A stretch of DNA of 26,657 nucleotides from Basidiobolus ranarum (Eukaryota; Basidiobolomycota; Basidiobolomycetes; Basidiobolales), in NCBI GenBank assembly GCA_040143965.1, contig JASJQH010000130.1, positions 1 through 26,657 on the forward strand. The letters run 5' to 3'. Of the stretch, positions 1 to 13,363 are shown piece after piece (the stretch's first letter is position 1; each line of letters begins with the position of its first letter). The position numbers were made by a program, and so were the translations under genes. The notes beneath the pieces are model-generated. The model ran no database searches and had not been told where the DNA came from. It saw only the letters and a program-made list of their open reading frames with translations.

Positions 1-124
1 TTACTTATTGTTCTAAAGAAAAGATGATTGCTGATATATTAACCAAACCATTAGCTAGGCAGAGATTTGAGAAATTTAGACCTTCCTTGGGATTAGTTCA
101 TATGACTGTTTAGTTGAGGGAGAG
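1..124 (+). mobile_element. 3' end of a Ty1/Copia LTR retrotransposon (pol tail and polypurine tract)
   Basis: An open frame from base 3 to the stop at 111-113 encodes the last 36 residues of a Copia-type polyprotein. It carries the typical RNase H tail: an ADILTKPL motif followed by RFEKFR and LGL. The stop is followed at once by a purine tract, GAGGGAGAG (116-124), and then by TGTTGA, the usual start of a Copia 3' LTR. The rest of the element lies left of the window, so its integrity and age cannot be judged; what is visible looks whole. Family assignment rests on recognised motifs. Confidence 0.85.
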
Positions 125-316
125 TGTTGAAATTAGCATTTTCTAAACATCTATATAGTCATGTATAGCTTAGTAAATAGTCATCTTATATTTCACTAAG
201 ATATCACCCATTATTTGCAATTGGAATTTACTTTGAAGTTCTCAGATATATAGATTTTCAAGCTTATGCTGGAGGTCCCAAACTTTGCACACATCTTTCT
301 GGGACCTTCCTCAACA
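125..316 (+). repeat. Probable 3' LTR of the Copia element
   Basis: The segment begins TGTTGA directly after the polypurine tract and ends TCAACA, an exact inverted 6-bp terminal match, giving an LTR of about 192 bp. A TATA-like stretch lies near 150. The start is well placed. The end is less certain: another near-complementary terminus, ATTTTCAACA, lies at 621-630 and would give an LTR of about 506 bp. The left LTR is outside the window, so neither end nor target-site duplication can be confirmed. Confidence 0.55.
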
Positions 317-1025
317 TATTCCATCTATTATATTGCGTACATCTTGACAAAACTATAAATGTCAACTTTCAACTAAATAGAACAATAAGTGAAAACCACC
401 AATTTCTCTATTTCTCCAAACCACTTCCAACAGGCTTCCAAAATACTTTAACATACCTAATATATAGAATATGCTCAAAGTTTGGGGTCTCAGACAAATT
501 TGAGAAAACCATACAGTCTTCAAACTTCCAAGTTGGTCTCAATACTTTTAGTAAATTCCTTGTGAAGATATTGAAGAGTAACATAGTGAAATTTAGGTAG
601 CAAGATGCTTAAGCTGTGTCATTTTCAACAGTAATATCACTTAACTACTCACATGCTTTTAATATTGGTATTGCATAGTGGTCATTATTATCAAAGTCAG
701 CCTATTTGTTAGAGATTTTATTAACTTCAGAAACTACTGCAAGAGTGGATAGTTATCTCTAATCAACTTAGTTGATGTCACAAGCCGGGTCTCTAATTAA
801 TGAAATATATCATTCACATACACAATATTTAGGGTTAGGTTTGAATATCCACTTGATGTATAATACCGCTTGAAGACATCCACTGCAGCAACCAGGATAC
901 ATGTATAGATAATTGAATGTTGGATATTATAGCAGAAGAACAGCTTCTAGTTGAACAACTGTACATCTTTTTATTTTTTAGATATCCATCGTGGGTAACG
1001 GGTACTGGGGGTACTGGGTAAATAA
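317..1025. other. Gene-free stretch downstream of NAA10
   Basis: Apart from the possible Copia relic described separately, no coding region is supported here. A telomere-like TTAGGGTTAGG lies at 829-839. A short G-rich direct repeat built on GGGTACTG lies near 999-1020, just beyond the NAA10 stop, where that gene's 3' untranslated region would end. Confidence 0.5.
795..960 (-). mobile_element. Possible decayed Copia reverse transcriptase relic
   Basis: On the minus strand, conceptual translations contain scattered words that resemble the Copia reverse transcriptase in the expected order: a QL-x-A type segment near 945-956, a YM-PG type segment, an ALYGLK-like segment, and a YV-x-DI type active-site segment near 800. 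The stretch is clearly broken, with several breaks, and looks old. It lies opposite in orientation to the element at the left edge, so it would be a separate insertion. The match is faint and made by eye. Confidence 0.35.
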
Positions 1026-1780
1026 TTATGCTGATTTCTTAAGATAAAGAAGGTTTTTACGCATAGCATAAGCATCTTCTCCATCAGCGTAATAACTTTT
1101 CTCGATTTCGTTGATTTCGAACTTGAGTGATTCTTTGTAAAGGTTCAAAGCGGCACGGTTAGTCTTACGAACGTGAAGGGAAACGTAGTGAGCTCCGTAT
1201 ACTTCAACCATAGATTTTTCTAGATAAAATGGTCAAGTAATATATATTAATAATAATAATCATAATAAAGATTAAAAAGTAGTGAATTTACGTGATTGAG
1301 TCATAAGTTTTTCAGCTAATCCTAAACGACGGAAGTTTCTCATCACTGAAAGTGAGGTGATATGTCCGTGGGGAGCATCTCCAGGCTCTTCTTCCCTACA
1401 ATATTCCTAAAGTTTAGTAAAGGAGGCAAGAGAAATCTATATGAAACTTCGTTATTTACATCTTGGCAAGAACGTAACCAACGATACGGCCCTTATGATC
1501 TTCAGCAACATACGAAAGTTGAGGCCAGGACAAAGCGTGGTAAAAGTCTATTATTCAAGCAAAGCTTAGTTTACCGAATAGAACTTCGAATACATATATA
1601 TATAACCTACAATATTTCATTTGATAATTCTCTGGAAGATTATTCAGGTTGCAGTTCTGCATACCTAGCAAATCGTCAACCTTTCCGTTTCAAAAGAAAA
1701 GAGTACATAAGTAAACGACTAAGAAGGATCTTATTTAACAGATTATCTGGATTATCTACCGTGGCTTGTCTAATGTTCAT
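1026..1780 (-). CDS. NAA10: N-alpha-acetyltransferase catalytic subunit Naa10/Ard1 (5 exons)
   Basis: Catalytic subunit of the NatA complex, which acetylates protein N-termini on the ribosome together with Naa15. Exons run 1760-1780, 1611-1680, 1460-1547, 1292-1395 and 1026-1219; the introns are 79, 63, 64 and 72 nt with GT...AG ends. Joining them gives a 158-residue protein starting MNIRQAT. Hallmarks seen are [22 protein letters not shown], the GNAT acetyl-CoA loop RRLGLA after HGHITSLSV, and the C-terminal block [17 protein letters not shown] followed by [11 protein letters not shown]. All are typical of Naa10. The protein ends just after the GNAT fold and lacks the long variable tail of human and yeast Naa10. 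It is divergent from the HAUS4-like gene with 262 bp between start codons. Confidence 0.95.
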
Positions 1781-2042
1781 CTTGTCGGGTGATGCTGAGT
1801 AATAGGGCAGCAAGTATGCTGAGAGTAGCGTTCAAAAACGATGTAGGTATTATGAGAAAAAAAAGTGTCATCAATCTCTGCATCTACGATTAATTGGAAC
1901 AGACTGCTCTAGAAAATCATTTACGAGAACACACTATGATACAACATTACTATCCCATCAACTGTTGGCTATATTCGAATTAAATAACAAAACAACAAGA
2001 TTATATAATAATCGTTGTCTAGTAAAGATTAACAGTGTTAAC
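1781..2042. promoter_or_regulatory. Shared divergent promoter region, NAA10 / HAUS4-like
   Basis: The 262 bp between two divergent start codons must carry both promoters and both 5' untranslated regions. The sequence is AT-rich. I see no clear TATA box or palindromic operator. Confidence 0.5.
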
Positions 2043-3469
2043 ATGAGAGCAGCTAATAGTAACGTAGTAACATTCAAAGAAATTCCACACACTCTAGTTC
2101 CTTCTCGATTACTTGAGGACAACCCGGGGTTTGCAGCTCTTCTAGAGGACCTCGAAAACAACTACCTTACACCCACTGGGGGAAGCAAAGAGTTTAATTC
2201 GGCCCCACTGGTAATAAACCATTTGCAATTTACTATCTCCTCTACTTACTAAACCAATAACCAATCAGGAGCAACTCAGCAAGTCTAAAAAGAACTACTT
2301 TGAGGGTCTTTCAATATATCAAGAATTTATACAATTACTCCAAGATTCCAACGAAGCTCTACCAATCCAGGTAACTTACTTAAGTGACTTTTTTCGAAAC
2401 TTTTGTTTAAACTAAGCAATATATATACAGGTTTTCCAAACGGTCAGTGATGCCTTTCACGAGTCCGAGGGCAATCGTTTCATATTGGAGACTTTTCCTG
2501 AGGAATGTTCACTTTTAGGACACGGAAGAAACGGCTTAACTTCCTCCATGAAGGAGTTGGACAGAGAGGTTCCTAATTTTTCAATTATTCCTTCACCAAA
2601 AGTATAGTTGCTAACCTACATAATACAGAGTGTCCGTGAGAATATTGTGCCAGCTATCAAACAACGACTTCAACATAAATTGGATGAAATAGCAAGCTTT
2701 TACTCAGCTGACCACGGTACTTATATACAACGTCGATAGCAAACTGTTCAAGATTAACCCATTCTCGTTGTAATAGATACCCCGATAACTCATAATGAAG
2801 AATTACTAAGAGACATCGTAAAGCAGCAATCAATCCTCGAGGAACTTTCAATTAATGTACATCAAAAAGACATCAGGATCCTGAACTATTTGGAAGCGTA
2901 CCAGATGGTATTTAGAGACTTCTATAATGCATTATAATATCCATGGTATCAGTAATACTAATGCCACTAATAGATTCTGCGTTCATGCATTCCACCGTTA
3001 TGGGAGCTTCTTGAGCATTACAAGCTCCGTGACGGAATTACCAAACAAGTTGCTACAGACGACTGGTTAGAACTGAATTGGGATCATATTGGACAAAGAC
3101 TTCGGTGATTACATGTCGATAGTTTCTATTACACCCATTTAGATACTAACTTGCAAATAGATTATTACAAGTGGAAACTGAATCAGAGATCACTAACCCA
3201 AAGATCTACAAGTGCCTTGTTCACATTCGGTAAACGAATGATCATATAACGTTTCTTGGATGATTTGGAGAACTAATATCGCTTTATTTAGCCGTAATCT
3301 AACCGACGCCTCCACAGCTGTCCACAAGTCTATCAAGCAAAGTGAGACCCAGTTACAGCAGTACTCTGCATTAGGTGACGAGTTTCAACGTGTGGTTAAA
3401 AATTATCAAGCCATCCAAGAAAAGATTCTAAAGATAATGGAGGATATAAGAACTCTATCCAAACACTAG
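2043..3469 (+). CDS. HAUS4: HAUS augmin-like complex subunit 4 homologue (8 exons)
   Basis: Augmin binds the sides of microtubules and recruits gamma-tubulin for branching nucleation in the spindle. Exons: 2043-2210, 2269-2370, 2431-2568, 2629-2716, 2777-2907, 2974-3104, 3161-3229 and 3292-3469; introns are 56-66 nt. The product is 334 residues (human HAUS4 is about 363). Recognised blocks are an N-terminal SRLLEDNPGFAALLEDL segment, like the LLSKEDLLQNPQFSQLLLNL region of human HAUS4, and a C-terminal LQQYSALGDEFQRVVKNYQ segment, like NSYEVLGEEFDRLVKEYT. The body is mostly helical and coiled-coil-like. The ATG at 2043 puts the conserved LL motif about 20 residues from the N-terminus, as expected. 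Intron 3 has an unusual donor, GTTCCT. The identification relies on remembered family sequence and is fairly confident. Confidence 0.8.
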
Positions 3470-3705
3470 ATGAACCGAGCATTTATGGTAGCATGTATGG
3501 GATGTAAAATGCACTTCTTCACTTCCTCCAAAGAAATTTCATTGTCCCCTTAATCAGATAAACTGTACAGACCAAATCTACATTTACGAGCTTTTATTTA
3601 TTGACAAGTGTTTATATCTTAACACAGAGTAACTCAACAAGCTTTGAGCAGGTGAAGTGAAAAGTGGTAGTACTATAATGTAATGACATGGGAAAATGAG
3701 TGGAA

Positions 3706-6700
3706 TTAATCATGGTGAGGTTTGGTATTCTTGATAATCTCTCTCAGAGCAGGTGGAATAGGGTCACGCTTGTTAACGTCAGTTGATGATTGCGCGACGG
3801 AATTAGCCACCCGATCTGACATCTCCACACGTTGACAAAAATGCTGGTAGAGGGCCTCTGCTCTACAAAGAGTGGCCTCGAGATCAATATGCATAGATTG
3901 GTCGTTTGCCCACTGTGTAAAATATTCAAAACCCTGATTAGCGTGTAACTCTGTACATTCGGTAAACAAAAACATTACCTTCAAGATCTCATCAAATGCT
4001 GTGAGCTCTTCTAAGATAACTCGGCGGTTCTGATTGATAATAGCGAGGGCTACGAACAAGTGGAAGTCCTTGGAGATGTGGTCGGTCCATAAAACTTCCC
4101 ACAATCGCATAACATTCTCATATTCAAACTCTCGTTTAAACCATATGAGCAGCCAACGGAAGCAAAAGAAGAGATTCGAAGAATCAGTTTTTTCTAAATG
4201 ACGATACATTGGAGGGTCCATAATTCGAATCAACGCCTCAAGGGTACGTAATTGCTTGTTCATTCCACTCTGATCAGCGTAAAAGTTCACTTTCTAAATC
4301 GGATTCGAAAAGCACAACAAAATATTGCAGATTGGGTTACTTCAAAGTCAAGCCAATGGACGCTAAAATTGATTTATCCTACCATTCGTTCCATGAAGTT
4401 AGTAAAGCACCAGAATGTCTCAACTTCATCCTGCATGACTACAAATAGTGGTGCAAGCAAGTCACTCATTCCTTGGACATATCCTACATCCAGTGGTTAG
4501 ATTATTTTCAATGCTTGGTGTATAATGCTCAGGTACAAACCTAGATCTTTGTTATAATAATTATAAGTAATGAGGATGTGTTTCAGCACCTCTAGGTTGG
4601 AATTTGTTCCGGGAAGCCCTGTTGCCGACAAAGCATCTATACCCCCTTCTAACCCCTCCTCTTCCAAAAACAATGGATTTGTTCTATCTGTTCTCAAAAC
4701 ATCCTTCTCTATATGTGTGAAAGAGAAGATCAGTTTAGGTTCTCGGAAATGAAATGGATAAAATCAATCCTATACCAATTTGATGTTTTTGTTCTTGGAA
4801 TTTTGTATCCTCTTTAAGCTCTGGATGGTCCAACCAAAGGCTTTTCAGGCGCTTATACTCTGCTCTTTATCATCGCAAAGAGTGTTACCGACGGTTCATT
4901 AATGTTATATATCCAAAGTGAGCCCCTTACTTATTACTCTCGCTAATTTCCTTACGCTGAGCTTCAGTCGAATCCCAAGGATATATGCCTAGAAGATATT
5001 TCCAAACAATTGGTCGGATCTTGTCCTCAACTCCCTATTATTAGCAACATGTGTAAGTTTTGTTCACCGTGAGGTGAACTCCATATAACAAAATATATAA
5101 AATAATCATCAGCATACCCCTGAAAATATAGAACTTTTAATATCTTCTTCGCGCATCAACAAACGGCCATCAGTGCTTTCTTCGGTCGACCCTTCGAAAT
5201 ATCTATACCAAAGATCGGCAGTAATAGGCGAGGTTCTCAAAGACTCTTTAGACTCATAAGAGAAATCCTGGTAATAAGATCAATATAAGTAAACAGGTAT
5301 CTAAAATATAGCTCATTAGGTTATATACATACACTCAATACTTCAAAGGTTCCGAGATCAGTTTCCTCCAAAAAGTCTTCGTCAACATGGTACTCTAAAT
5401 CTTGCCCAGATTTGTGATGATTTTTGGCCTTTTGGACAACACCATTCGCCCATTTATAAAGGTAAAGTTTAGCCACCTCATATTCTTCCATAACGTCTTG
5501 AGCAGCTGGTGATGCTTCAACGACTTCTACAAAACCAGGGGGTAAGAAAGGTACCAAAGGACGACCAAGTGGATGCTCAAGGATTTGGGCTACAAAATAA
5601 AGAACATCAGCATTTCTAACAGACAGAATTACGTAGAGGAATAATGAAGCGGGCTTCAACCTGCTGAATGCTTGGTAAATTGAGTGACTTTTGAGAACCT
5701 CTCTAGCATCGACCATTTGAACTCTTGCGCTGCCTGTCAGTTTCCAATAAATTGTAAGCTTCCAGCAAAGTACGAAACAATTAATCAATAAAGATATTGT
5801 ACTAACATTTCTCAATGAATCTTTGTTGTGTGGATCGAACAGACTGAGTCCTTGGTTGAACCCTTGGTTAAAGATTTGAGCAGCGGTGGGTCGTGGACTG
5901 TTTCCATTAGAGTTCACTTGCTCACTGTTCAATCGATTCCCATTACGTTGTTCACTCTCCTTATTCAGATAGAATAGGTTTGGATTGGTTTTAGATCTGT
6001 AAAAGTCATTAGTATTGCACATTTGGGACGCTTGTATGCTTAATCATCTAGACTTACTCGGTAAGATTTCCTAGCTGGCATAGCCACGCTAAAAACTCAT
6101 CACCACCCCATAATTGAGGATTCATTTCGTCATTATGGAACCATAAAGGTGGTAGTGATACCTCATTCTTTAAAGAAAGGATAATAGATCCATGCCATTC
6201 GGTGATTAAAGGTGGTTGGATCAGTATAGAATCGATTTCTCGAAGACTAAACCAGCAAGAAAAGTCGGAAAGGGAGGTTGCTTCGGTATATAATTTGGGT
6301 GAGGGTACGTAAATTTCGGCTACAGAAGAGGAGTTTTACTACGGATTTTAGCATTAGAAAATATTGGGCTCACTATTCCAAACATACGTTTAATAATTGT
6401 TTTTCCCTCAATGGCAAGTAATTGAACTTGAGGATTCTGCTCCACTTTCTTATAAATTTCTTGTTGTTGTTCGGGAATGGAATGTTCAGGAGTCCAAATC
6501 AAAGCATACTCTCCAGTTCCCTAGTATTATTAAATCTTAGAGGGTGAACGCTATATAATCTGAGACAAAAACTCACCTCTTCTACAAGGCATAAATACCC
6601 TCTTATCTTATCCTTGGGTGAGCCAGACTTATACACATGAACATTGGTTTTGCAGAAGAGAAGTCCAAGCTTGAGGATGTCAGCCATATCATCCTTAGAG

Positions 6701-6811
6701 AAGAATTCATGAGTAAGAAATCTCATCATGTATTAACATTAGGATACTTACTGGTACTTCAGAGAGTTGAAGGACATCCCAATCGATCTCATTGGGATCC
6801 TGGTTTGACAT
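3706..6811 (-). CDS. TBC1D15/Gyp7-type Rab GTPase-activating protein (14 exons)
   Basis: Stimulates GTP hydrolysis by Rab GTPases; Gyp7/TBC1D15 relatives act on Rab7/Ypt7 at late endosome, vacuole and mitochondrial contacts. Exons from the start: 6752-6811, 6577-6693, 6388-6520, 6058-6319, 5807-5996, 5661-5733, 5333-5589, 5118-5267, 4938-5034, 4776-4859, 4541-4708, 4383-4483, 3979-4293 and 3706-3912. The product is 737 residues, close to yeast Gyp7. The N-terminal Rab-binding region is recognisable by NVHVYKSGSPKDKIRGYL and VSLPPLWFH. The TBC domain (about 400-670) has the arginine finger in IEKDVLRTDR (R480), the glutamine finger in YVQGM (Q534), and NLFFCFRWLLIWFKREF with RLWEVLWT. Both catalytic residues are present, so it should be active. 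Intron 13 is 66 nt and in frame. Confidence 0.93.
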
Positions 6812-7467
6812 TGATTGTATGCAAGTAGGTGAAGCTTTCGAATTAATGACTAGTTATTCTTCACAATATCTGGGTGTTGTAACTGTATTATGTGTTCCGA
6901 TCAATGCTCACGTGAAACATCATGAACTCTTGGCACCTAACTGTGATCATTTCTCGCCGTTTTTGGACTGCGCATTTTAGATTCAATTAGACTGAATATA
7001 CATGCGGAAATCACGTGTTCTATGAACTAGAGTCAAAGTAAAGGAGACCTTGATCTACCCTTTGACTGCATACTTGAAAGATTCTATCGTCTCTTTCCCT
7101 CTGTTTCAAATGAATGCGAAGGTGTGGCTGCCAAAAATACACATCTGGAGCGATGTGTAACATTCATGAGTAAAAAGTTTCGACTGGAGCTGTGAACGTC
7201 TGTGATCTATTGGGTTTAATGAAAGTAGGACTGCGAGGTGATTGTGAGGTCTAAGAGTTTGGTAGCCTATACAATTTGTTTACCTGGTAGGGAGGGAGTG
7301 AGCATCATATTTTATAAGCACCTATTATATGCTTGTGAGTCACTAATTTGATTCAGGGATGATCACTACGATTGGCTTATTCAATATCACTGTTGGAGGG
7401 TCTCTACCATTTAAAAGCGCACTTGGATTAATTGCTACCAACTAATTGATAGCAGGCTGTAAGAATA
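6812..7467. promoter_or_regulatory. Divergent intergenic region, Rab GAP / TRIC channel
   Basis: This 656-bp region separates two divergent genes and holds no supported coding sequence; open frames within it look like chance. Two CACGTG E-box hexamers lie at 6909-6914 and 7012-7017, the binding type of fungal bHLH regulators. The hexamer also occurs elsewhere in the window, so function is unproven. Confidence 0.4.
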
Positions 7468-8418
7468 ATGAACGAAACTGACTCCATATTCACTCAAGTC
7501 TCTACGAACTTTGTCAATTTCCCTGCTATCGAATGGGGTCCTTATTTCCCTGTCCCAATTGTAGCGACACTACATGCCGCTAGAGTTGCTTACGACTTGA
7601 GAAAAGCATTGCCTAAAGATGGGCAAATGCCTTGGTTCCAAGCATTGTTCACTTTTTACACTCTATCATTTGGAGGAACAACAACATCGGGTAAATATAT
7701 TCTTGCGACAGTGGTTAATAACATCTTGTCTAATTCTGTCGATATGCAGCTATACTTCTGGCGAGTCCCCCCGGCTGGTTGGCTTCAAATACTGTCCTCC
7801 CTCTTTACACGTAAGCCTACTTGCTTTCTGTATGTTGATATAGGTCCAGATTCTCATAAATAATTTGCCTTTAGATTGATCTACTTTGCCATGTTCAAAA
7901 GCCCATTTGATTTTGTGTTCCGTTTCCTATCTTTCCTTGGACCTATTACTGAGCTCACTCTTAATGTCGGTGATTGTATCTCTCGTACTTTTGCCATCAC
8001 AAACATGGGTGTAGAAGCAGTTCGTTTAAATAGTCAAGGCTACGTATCCAACTCCTACGTTGGTATGTTGATATGCGGTACTCTCTCTGGTTGTGGTGGA
8101 GGTATATTCACCGATGCATTCCAACTCACACAACGTAACTGGGCCTTCCGTACCCCCACCGTATTCACTGCTCTTGGTTTTGATATGAAGCTATGCTTCA
8201 GTGTAGCTTCAGTATATGTGTTGACTACATCACCCATCACGTGGGCTAAATACCTTGTTTTAATCGGTCTTGATGAATCATGGATTCCTCAGTTATCAGG
8301 CCATGAAGCTAAGACTGTATGTTGGTCAATGCTTCTTGGTACCATGCTTTATCGTAAGTTCTTTGCGTCCACTTCACCCATTTTAAAAGCTCAGAAAAAA
8401 GTAAAGAAAGAACAATAA
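7468..8418 (+). CDS. TRIC-family (trimeric intracellular cation) channel (3 exons)
   Basis: TRIC channels conduct monovalent cations across the ER or related membranes and balance charge during calcium release. Exons are 7468-7690, 7750-7810 and 7875-8418 with introns of 59 and 64 nt, giving 275 residues. Seen in the product: an N-terminal hydrophobic helix ending LSFGGTTTS, then LLASPPGWLASN, the membrane-entry motif LIYFAMFKSPFDFVF, and the glycine-rich helix MLICGTLSGCGGGIFTDAF followed by further hydrophobic helices. The order and the paired glycine-rich segments fit the seven-helix TRIC fold. The C-terminus is lysine-rich, which may serve ER retention. The gene lies upstream of calcineurin A on the same strand, 379 bp between coding regions. 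Family assignment is firm; ion selectivity and location are inferred. Confidence 0.85.
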
Positions 8419-8797
8419 AGTACTGTGGCATATTTCCAAGGAAGTTGCTTCAGCGCCTTATGTAGGCCTTTTTTCAATCATGCTATTCGTTTTTTCTGTT
8501 ACCTATAATAAAGCAAAAAACCCATATTTTATAGCAGATTTTAATGAATGTTGGACCAAAGCTGCGCCCAATAGTATTTAATTATAGAGTGGAGAATGAT
8601 GAGGATGCTCGACACTAAATATGTATGGAGAGGAATGCACAAAGTGATTATTATATCTATGAAATTTTTTGTGTGTCACTAAATGTAATCACTATGCTAT
8701 TATCAAGTTGATCCAATTTTGTGGAACAGTAATGGGCATATTTAGTCAATTCTAAATAAATACGTACATCTTTTACTTAGTCTTAACTCTTACTAAA
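8419..8797 (+). other. Intergenic: TRIC 3' end and calcineurin A promoter
   Basis: There is no coding region here. An AATAAA-type polyadenylation signal lies at 8507-8512, about 90 bp after the TRIC stop, followed by an A-run. The remainder up to the calcineurin start is AT-rich promoter and leader sequence without a motif I can name. Confidence 0.45.
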
Positions 8798-11149
<2,352 letters not shown>

Positions 11150-11805
11150 ATGATATTTAACAAGATTGATGGAACAATGATTCCAATACAGTCCCATTAA
11201 ATTCATATGATTAAATTATATATTTAGTTGAGTATATTTTATTTGTTTCTTTATTTCTTTCTTTCGTTTTCAAACAATATTCGAACAGGATATGGTGGTG
11301 AGGGGAGTTTTTTTTGTCAAAGGTGAAGACATCATTAAATAATCAAGGGAATTTACTTCTCCTCGCTTATATGGTTCTCTCTTTCATCATTCATTTCTTT
11401 ATTATACTTGACATCCCTTTCATTTCTCTTGATTTAATTCTATTCAAACTTTTATTGGTGGAAAAATGCATGAACATTCGATGAATCTCCATAAAATTTG
11501 GGAACTATTTGATGAATCCCATGATATTCAAGTCGAGGGTAGGATAGAGTAAAGGTTAGGTGAATTAAAGTGAATCTTTATGTGGTGAGGTGAAGTTTAC
11601 ATAGAGTTGGATGAGATTCAGGGGAAAGTGTAGTCAAAATATTAGGAAGGTGTGGGGGTGGGGTGAGAGTGTGAACAAAGCAGATTTTAACAAAAATGGA
11701 ACATATGATGAGGATTATTAAAAGCTAAGAAACGAAAGTGAAGTGAAATAGGTTTATCAAGAATTTTACAGATGAACGCTAATATGAAGGGAGAGGGGGT
11801 TGATC
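11150..11805. other. Convergent intergenic region
   Basis: The 3' flanks of calcineurin A and of the minus-strand membrane protein meet here. The left part is T-rich and pyrimidine-rich (11220-11420). The right part has a G-rich run around 11643-11666 whose uneven G tracts could only form a weak quadruplex. No coding region is supported. Confidence 0.45.
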
Positions 11806-13363
11806 TCATGCAAATTTCAACTCCAATAACGCAAGAAGCATATCCTGTAGCACATGAATGATCACTAGTACCATGACCACTACAATCTCTGGGTACCTTA
11901 GGAAGTCCTGGGCTGCCTCACGGGTGATACTATGGTTGAAGAATTTCTTAAAGCTTAATCTAGTAAAGTAAGAGGAGACGATCTCACAACCCCATACAAT
12001 AGTACTGGCCCACAAGGTCATATCCCAATTATAATCACCATTCTTTCTAAATTGTAGATATGGATAGAGCTTGGCATTGGGACCGAAGTTGAGGATTATC
12101 ACCCAACCCAGAAACGCCATCATGGTTACATTCTCAGCGATATTTCGAATGAAAAATGCCCTTCCAACATTCTTGATGTACTCTTCATAGCTTCGCTCCA
12201 TTCCAAAGAATCGTACCAACATTCGATGAAAGAATCGGGACATACGGAATGGATAGTTAACAACCACCCATATGGAAGAGGACAATTGAATCCAGAAGAT
12301 CTGGTCCATCGACCGAAGACGAGCAAATAGATTCCGGTAGAATATGAAATAAATCATGTAGAAATAGAGTCGAAAGATGTAACACAATGCCCAGGAACGG
12401 ATCCTGGTCTCTACTATATACTCTGTTATCCAGTCTAGAGTATACACCGTAATAACCCAAGAGTATACATACACTACGCCTGCTGCCCAAGATTGTTCAT
12501 GTGTCTCGGGAAATCTATGGGCATATGCTTCACCCAAAATGAAGCAGAGTAAAGTTATAATTAAAGTAACACAAAACCACAAATATCGACGATAAGATGA
12601 AGGCATCCGTGAATCTATTTCGTGTAGAAAGGTCTTCTGTGCTACTGTTAATGACTTTCGATATCGATTACGTTGTTGTGAACGCAACAAAAACAATGCA
12701 ACCACCATTGGGAAAGCCATAGTGAAGAAAGTGAGCAAAACCCATGTCATACGATATTGCTCCAGTCCAGTAAAATAGTATATCAACGTTCCAACTCCAA
12801 TTGAAAATAACCAAGAGACTATATAGGAGAGAAACCCGCCCAGAGAACGTGGCCACCAGTTTAGAGAGTATAAAATGAAGATTTGTGTAATGAATATAAG
12901 AGCAACTGCGTTGTAAAAGCCATAGTAGAAAAGCAAAAAGAACCAAAAGTTCATTTCGCTACCGTCCTCAGTTCCAGAAGAATCTTTAGATTTTACGACT
13001 GGAAGAGGAACAGCACACCATAAAAGCGTCTATTTCAAGGTAAACCTCTTGGTTAGCTATCGTCCAACGCAAAAGACTAGTAGAAAAGCAACTTACTACT
13101 ACAACTGGAAATATGATCAATATAAGGAACCTCCTCCACATAGAATTTGTCCATTCTGCCAACGTTCGATAAAATGTTTGTTTGTCGCCAGCGGTATTGA
13201 TGGCCAACAGGGCACTAGCCTCGTCGTAGCCACCGTCAGATGTGATGGATATAGTGCGGTTCCTAGTGGTTGAGGCACTAGTTTGTCGAAAGGTGAGCAT
13301 ATCGTCCCACCTTGGTAAATAGTCATTTTCGAGTTCCTCGATAGGATTCTGAGTGTAGTGCAT
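11806..13363 (-). CDS. Polytopic membrane protein of unknown function (2 exons)
   Basis: Exons are 13097-13363 and 11806-13029, with a 67-nt intron between; the product is 496 residues. The first 75 residues are hydrophilic and Ser/Thr-rich, with RNRTISIT as a possible phosphosite region, and are probably cytosolic. About ten hydrophobic segments follow, roughly at 77-99, 118-140, 147-171, 183-203, 238-255, 271-292, 301-325, 338-352, 386-403 and 425-490 (two). They are rich in Trp, Tyr and Phe with scattered Arg (for example SLNWWPRSLGG and FFIRNIAENVTMM). I do not recognise a named family; the pattern looks like a conserved fungal membrane protein. It is divergent from the HMG-box gene. The ATG at 13363 begins the only plausible first exon. 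Confidence 0.8.

Noticed and set aside
1362-1802. 146-codon plus-strand open frame
   Set aside because: It lies antisense over exons and introns of NAA10, whose five-exon reading matches the family; composition is not protein-like.
6792-6980. Short plus-strand frame overlapping exon 1 of the Rab GAP
   Set aside because: The minus-strand reading gives a proper start exon joined in phase to the Gyp7-type N-terminus, which explains the sequence better.
6909-7017. CACGTG hexamers as a regulon signature
   Set aside because: The hexamer occurs at least seven times in the window, including inside coding sequence, not far above what base composition predicts.
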